Shown here piece by piece: positions 63,226 to 64,000 of a stretch of DNA of 64,000 nucleotides. Every line of letters starts with the position of its first letter. The first letter of the stretch is position 1. Source of the stretch: Oscillospiraceae bacterium (GTDB taxonomy: Bacteria > Bacillota > Clostridia > Oscillospirales > Ruminococcaceae); NCBI GenBank assembly GCA_014799385.1, contig JAAVIC010000013.1, positions 99,282 through 163,281 of the forward strand, read 5' to 3'. Below the pieces are notes generated by a model. It saw only the letters and a program-made list of their open reading frames with translations, did no database searches and had not been told where the DNA came from. Made by a program: the position numbers and the translations under genes.

Positions 63226-63278
63226 TATCCGCGGAAAAAGGGGTTGACAAAACAAAATGAATGTGGTATAATATAGTT

Positions 63279-63360
63279 GCAGGAAGTTTAGGATAACCCA
63301 AACTACGTTCACAAAAAATTCCCCGCGTGAGATGCTCAACTCACGCGGGGCGATTTTTAC
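63279..63360 (+). ncRNA. Candidate RNAII antitoxin of Fst-like locus 5
   Basis: Promoter TTGACA 63244-63249, 17 bp, TATAAT 63267-63272. The region TTGCAGGAAGTTTAGGATAACCC (63277-63299) resembles GTATACAGGAAATTAATAAAATACCCC over the toxin start, an imperfect direct repeat. Shared hairpin CCCCGCGTGAG/CTCACGCGGGG (63321-63350), the same stem as locus 2. Confidence 0.6.
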
Positions 63361-63382
63361 AATCCTTTTTTGGCTCACCAAG

Positions 63383-63469
63383 TTACTTTCTACCGTCGAG
63401 CCATTGGTTTATGTATCGCGAGATAACATTCGCCATGACGGTATACAGGAAATTAATAAAATACCCCAC
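63383..63469 (-). CDS. Small hydrophobic peptide, candidate Fst-like toxin (locus 5)
   Basis: 28 residues from GTG: hydrophobic GYFINFLYTVMANVI, then SRYINQWLDGRK; a close paralogue of locus 2. GAAGGGGGTGA box. Minus-strand promoter TTGACA (63548-63543), 17 bp, TATAAT (63525-63520). Confidence 0.7.
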   Translation of the reverse strand: MGYFINFLYTVMANVISRYINQWLDGRK

Positions 63470-63566
63470 TTGCGTTCACCCCCTTCCGTAAAACGTCCGG
63501 GGTTGTAACCGGCAAGTATATTATACTACAATCGACAGTATTTGTCAATATCTGCGGAAAAAGGGG

Positions 63567-63595
63567 TTGACAAATCGTGATTGGTGTGGTATAAT
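63567..63595 (+). promoter_or_regulatory. tRNA-Leu promoter
   Basis: TTGACA 63567-63572, 17 bp ending GGTGTGG, TATAAT 63590-63595, 12 bp before the tRNA. It is closely related to the toxin-locus promoters. Confidence 0.85.
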
Positions 63596-63606
63596 ATACT
63601 CTAGAT

Positions 63607-63693
63607 GCCGCTGTGGCGAAATCGGCAGACGCAAGGGACTTAAAATCCCTCGGTGGCAACACCATACCGGTTCAAGTCCGGTCAGCGGCACCA
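63607..63693 (+). tRNA. tRNA-Leu (anticodon TAA)
   Basis: 87 nt including an encoded CCA. Acceptor GCCGCTG pairs with CAGCGGC; D arm GGCGAAATCGGCAGAC; anticodon arm AGGGACTTAAAATCCCT with TAA; long variable arm (CGGTGGCAACACC), type II as required for Leu; T arm CCGGTTCAAGTCCGG. A terminator hairpin follows at 63714. Confidence 0.97.
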
Positions 63694-63713
63694 TGATATT
63701 GTGACAAAAAAGA

Positions 63714-63759
63714 TATTATGCCCGCAAACGGCTCTGTTAAGCCAAATGCGGGCATAATA
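63714..63759 (+). terminator. tRNA-Leu terminator
   Basis: TATTATGCCCGCA / TGCGGGCATAATA, 13-bp perfect stem with an internal GGCT/AGCC, followed by TTTTGC. Confidence 0.85.
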
Positions 63760-63808
63760 TTTTGCAAAATCAAGATTCACGCCCCACGAATATTTTCGAC
63801 AGAAAAGT

Positions 63809-63845
63809 GGACTCGAACCCTCCCCTACAAAATTTTTACGGTTGA
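63809..63845 (-). repeat. Direct repeat with tRNA T-arm-like sequence, copy 1
   Basis: On the minus strand it runs TCAACCGTAAAAATTTTG, then GGGTTCGAGTCC. The second copy is at 63957-64000 (GGGTTCAAGTCC). The T-arm-like block lacks a proper acceptor stem and CCA, so it is not a whole tRNA. Between the copies is a perfect AACGCCTGTAAATTA hairpin terminator (63877-63924). Confidence 0.55.
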
Positions 63846-63956
63846 ATTTGGGCAAAATGCCGAATCCACCTAAAAGAACGCCTGTAAATTATCTCCCTAA
63901 ATGAGAGGTAATTTACAGGCGTTTTTTTGTTTTCAGAATCTTGACAAAAAAGATTT

Positions 63957-64000
63957 GGACGGGACTTGAACCCTTTTAGCAACAAAATTTTTACGGTTGA
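63957..64000 (-). repeat. Direct repeat with tRNA T-arm-like sequence, copy 2
   Basis: Shares the 18-mer TCAACCGTAAAAATTTTG and the GGGTTC-AGTCC block with copy 1. The window ends here, so more copies or a larger structure may follow. Confidence 0.5.

Noticed and set aside
63809..64000. Complete tRNA genes on the minus strand
   Set aside because: Only the T-arm-like portion is present; no acceptor stem, D arm or anticodon arm can be folded.

Overview
The window looks like the chromosomal replication-origin region of a motile, low-to-mid GC Gram-positive anaerobe of the class Clostridia. The Oscillospiraceae/Ruminococcaceae is my best guess (inference). Evidence: the conserved Firmicutes order dnaA-dnaN-S4 protein-recF-remB-gyrB-gyrA and mnmG-rsmG-noc-parA-parB; Gram-positive ribosome-binding sites with some TTG/GTG starts; a dockerin on a BspA-like surface protein; a peritrichous-type chemotaxis/flagellin set; and a sigma-D type flagellin promoter.

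Layout. 0-5 kb: truncated MoxR ATPase (-), RNase Y, a zinc-ribbon protein and a DUF5131 protein, separated by repeats and a cryptic GC-rich stretch. 5-11 kb: accessory genes (P-loop kinase, queuosine-precursor transporter QueT with a probable preQ1 riboswitch, CPBP protease plus TetR regulator, AraC/GyrI regulator, PnuC). 11-19 kb: FlhB-like/FliK-like pair (-) and cheA-cheW-cheR-cheB (+). 19-38 kb: oriC, replication/topoisomerase genes, tRNA-modification and rRNA-methylation genes, three parS sites with a degenerate parS-like array, Noc, ParA, ParB, serS. 38-50 kb: MacB-type ABC exporter with a zinc deacylase, DtxR-like regulator, serpin lipoprotein, metallo-beta-lactamase-fold protein, M23 peptidase, anchored surface protein, frameshifted BspA/dockerin protein. 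50-56 kb: ArsR-controlled metal-efflux cluster ending in a CadA/ZntA ATPase. 56-64 kb: FliB methylase and flagellin, TetR, glycogen branching enzyme, tRNA-Leu(UAA).

The most striking non-textbook content lies between the genes. (1) Five compact convergent loci each hold a 28-41 residue hydrophobic peptide gene and an opposing promoter. The two transcripts share a bidirectional terminator and a short direct repeat that overlaps the peptide's start region: the architecture of the Fst/par type I toxin-antitoxin family, described on plasmids and in some Firmicutes chromosomes, here with peptides I do not recognise. (2) A family of three-way-junction cassettes has a conserved outer stem closing two hairpins of entirely different sequence from copy to copy, placed directly before ribosome-binding sites (cheW, parA, a zinc ribbon, a DtxR regulator, an MBL protein). 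A related two-hairpin palindrome sits in frame inside a coding sequence. (3) There are two MITE-like giant palindromes (in the gyrB leader and at the noc stop codon), a GC-rich dispersed repeat of about 120 bp in three copies, and a 64-nt motif in three copies with fixed spacing.

The genes fall into three cooperating blocks: chromosome replication and segregation (oriC, DnaA, DnaN, RecF, gyrase, parS/ParA/ParB/Noc), motility and taxis (CheAWRB, flagellin, FliB, FlhB-like), and cell envelope or metal homeostasis (ABC exporter, serpin, M23 peptidase, ArsR/HMA/P-type ATPase). All assignments come from reading sequence and motifs; no database search was run.
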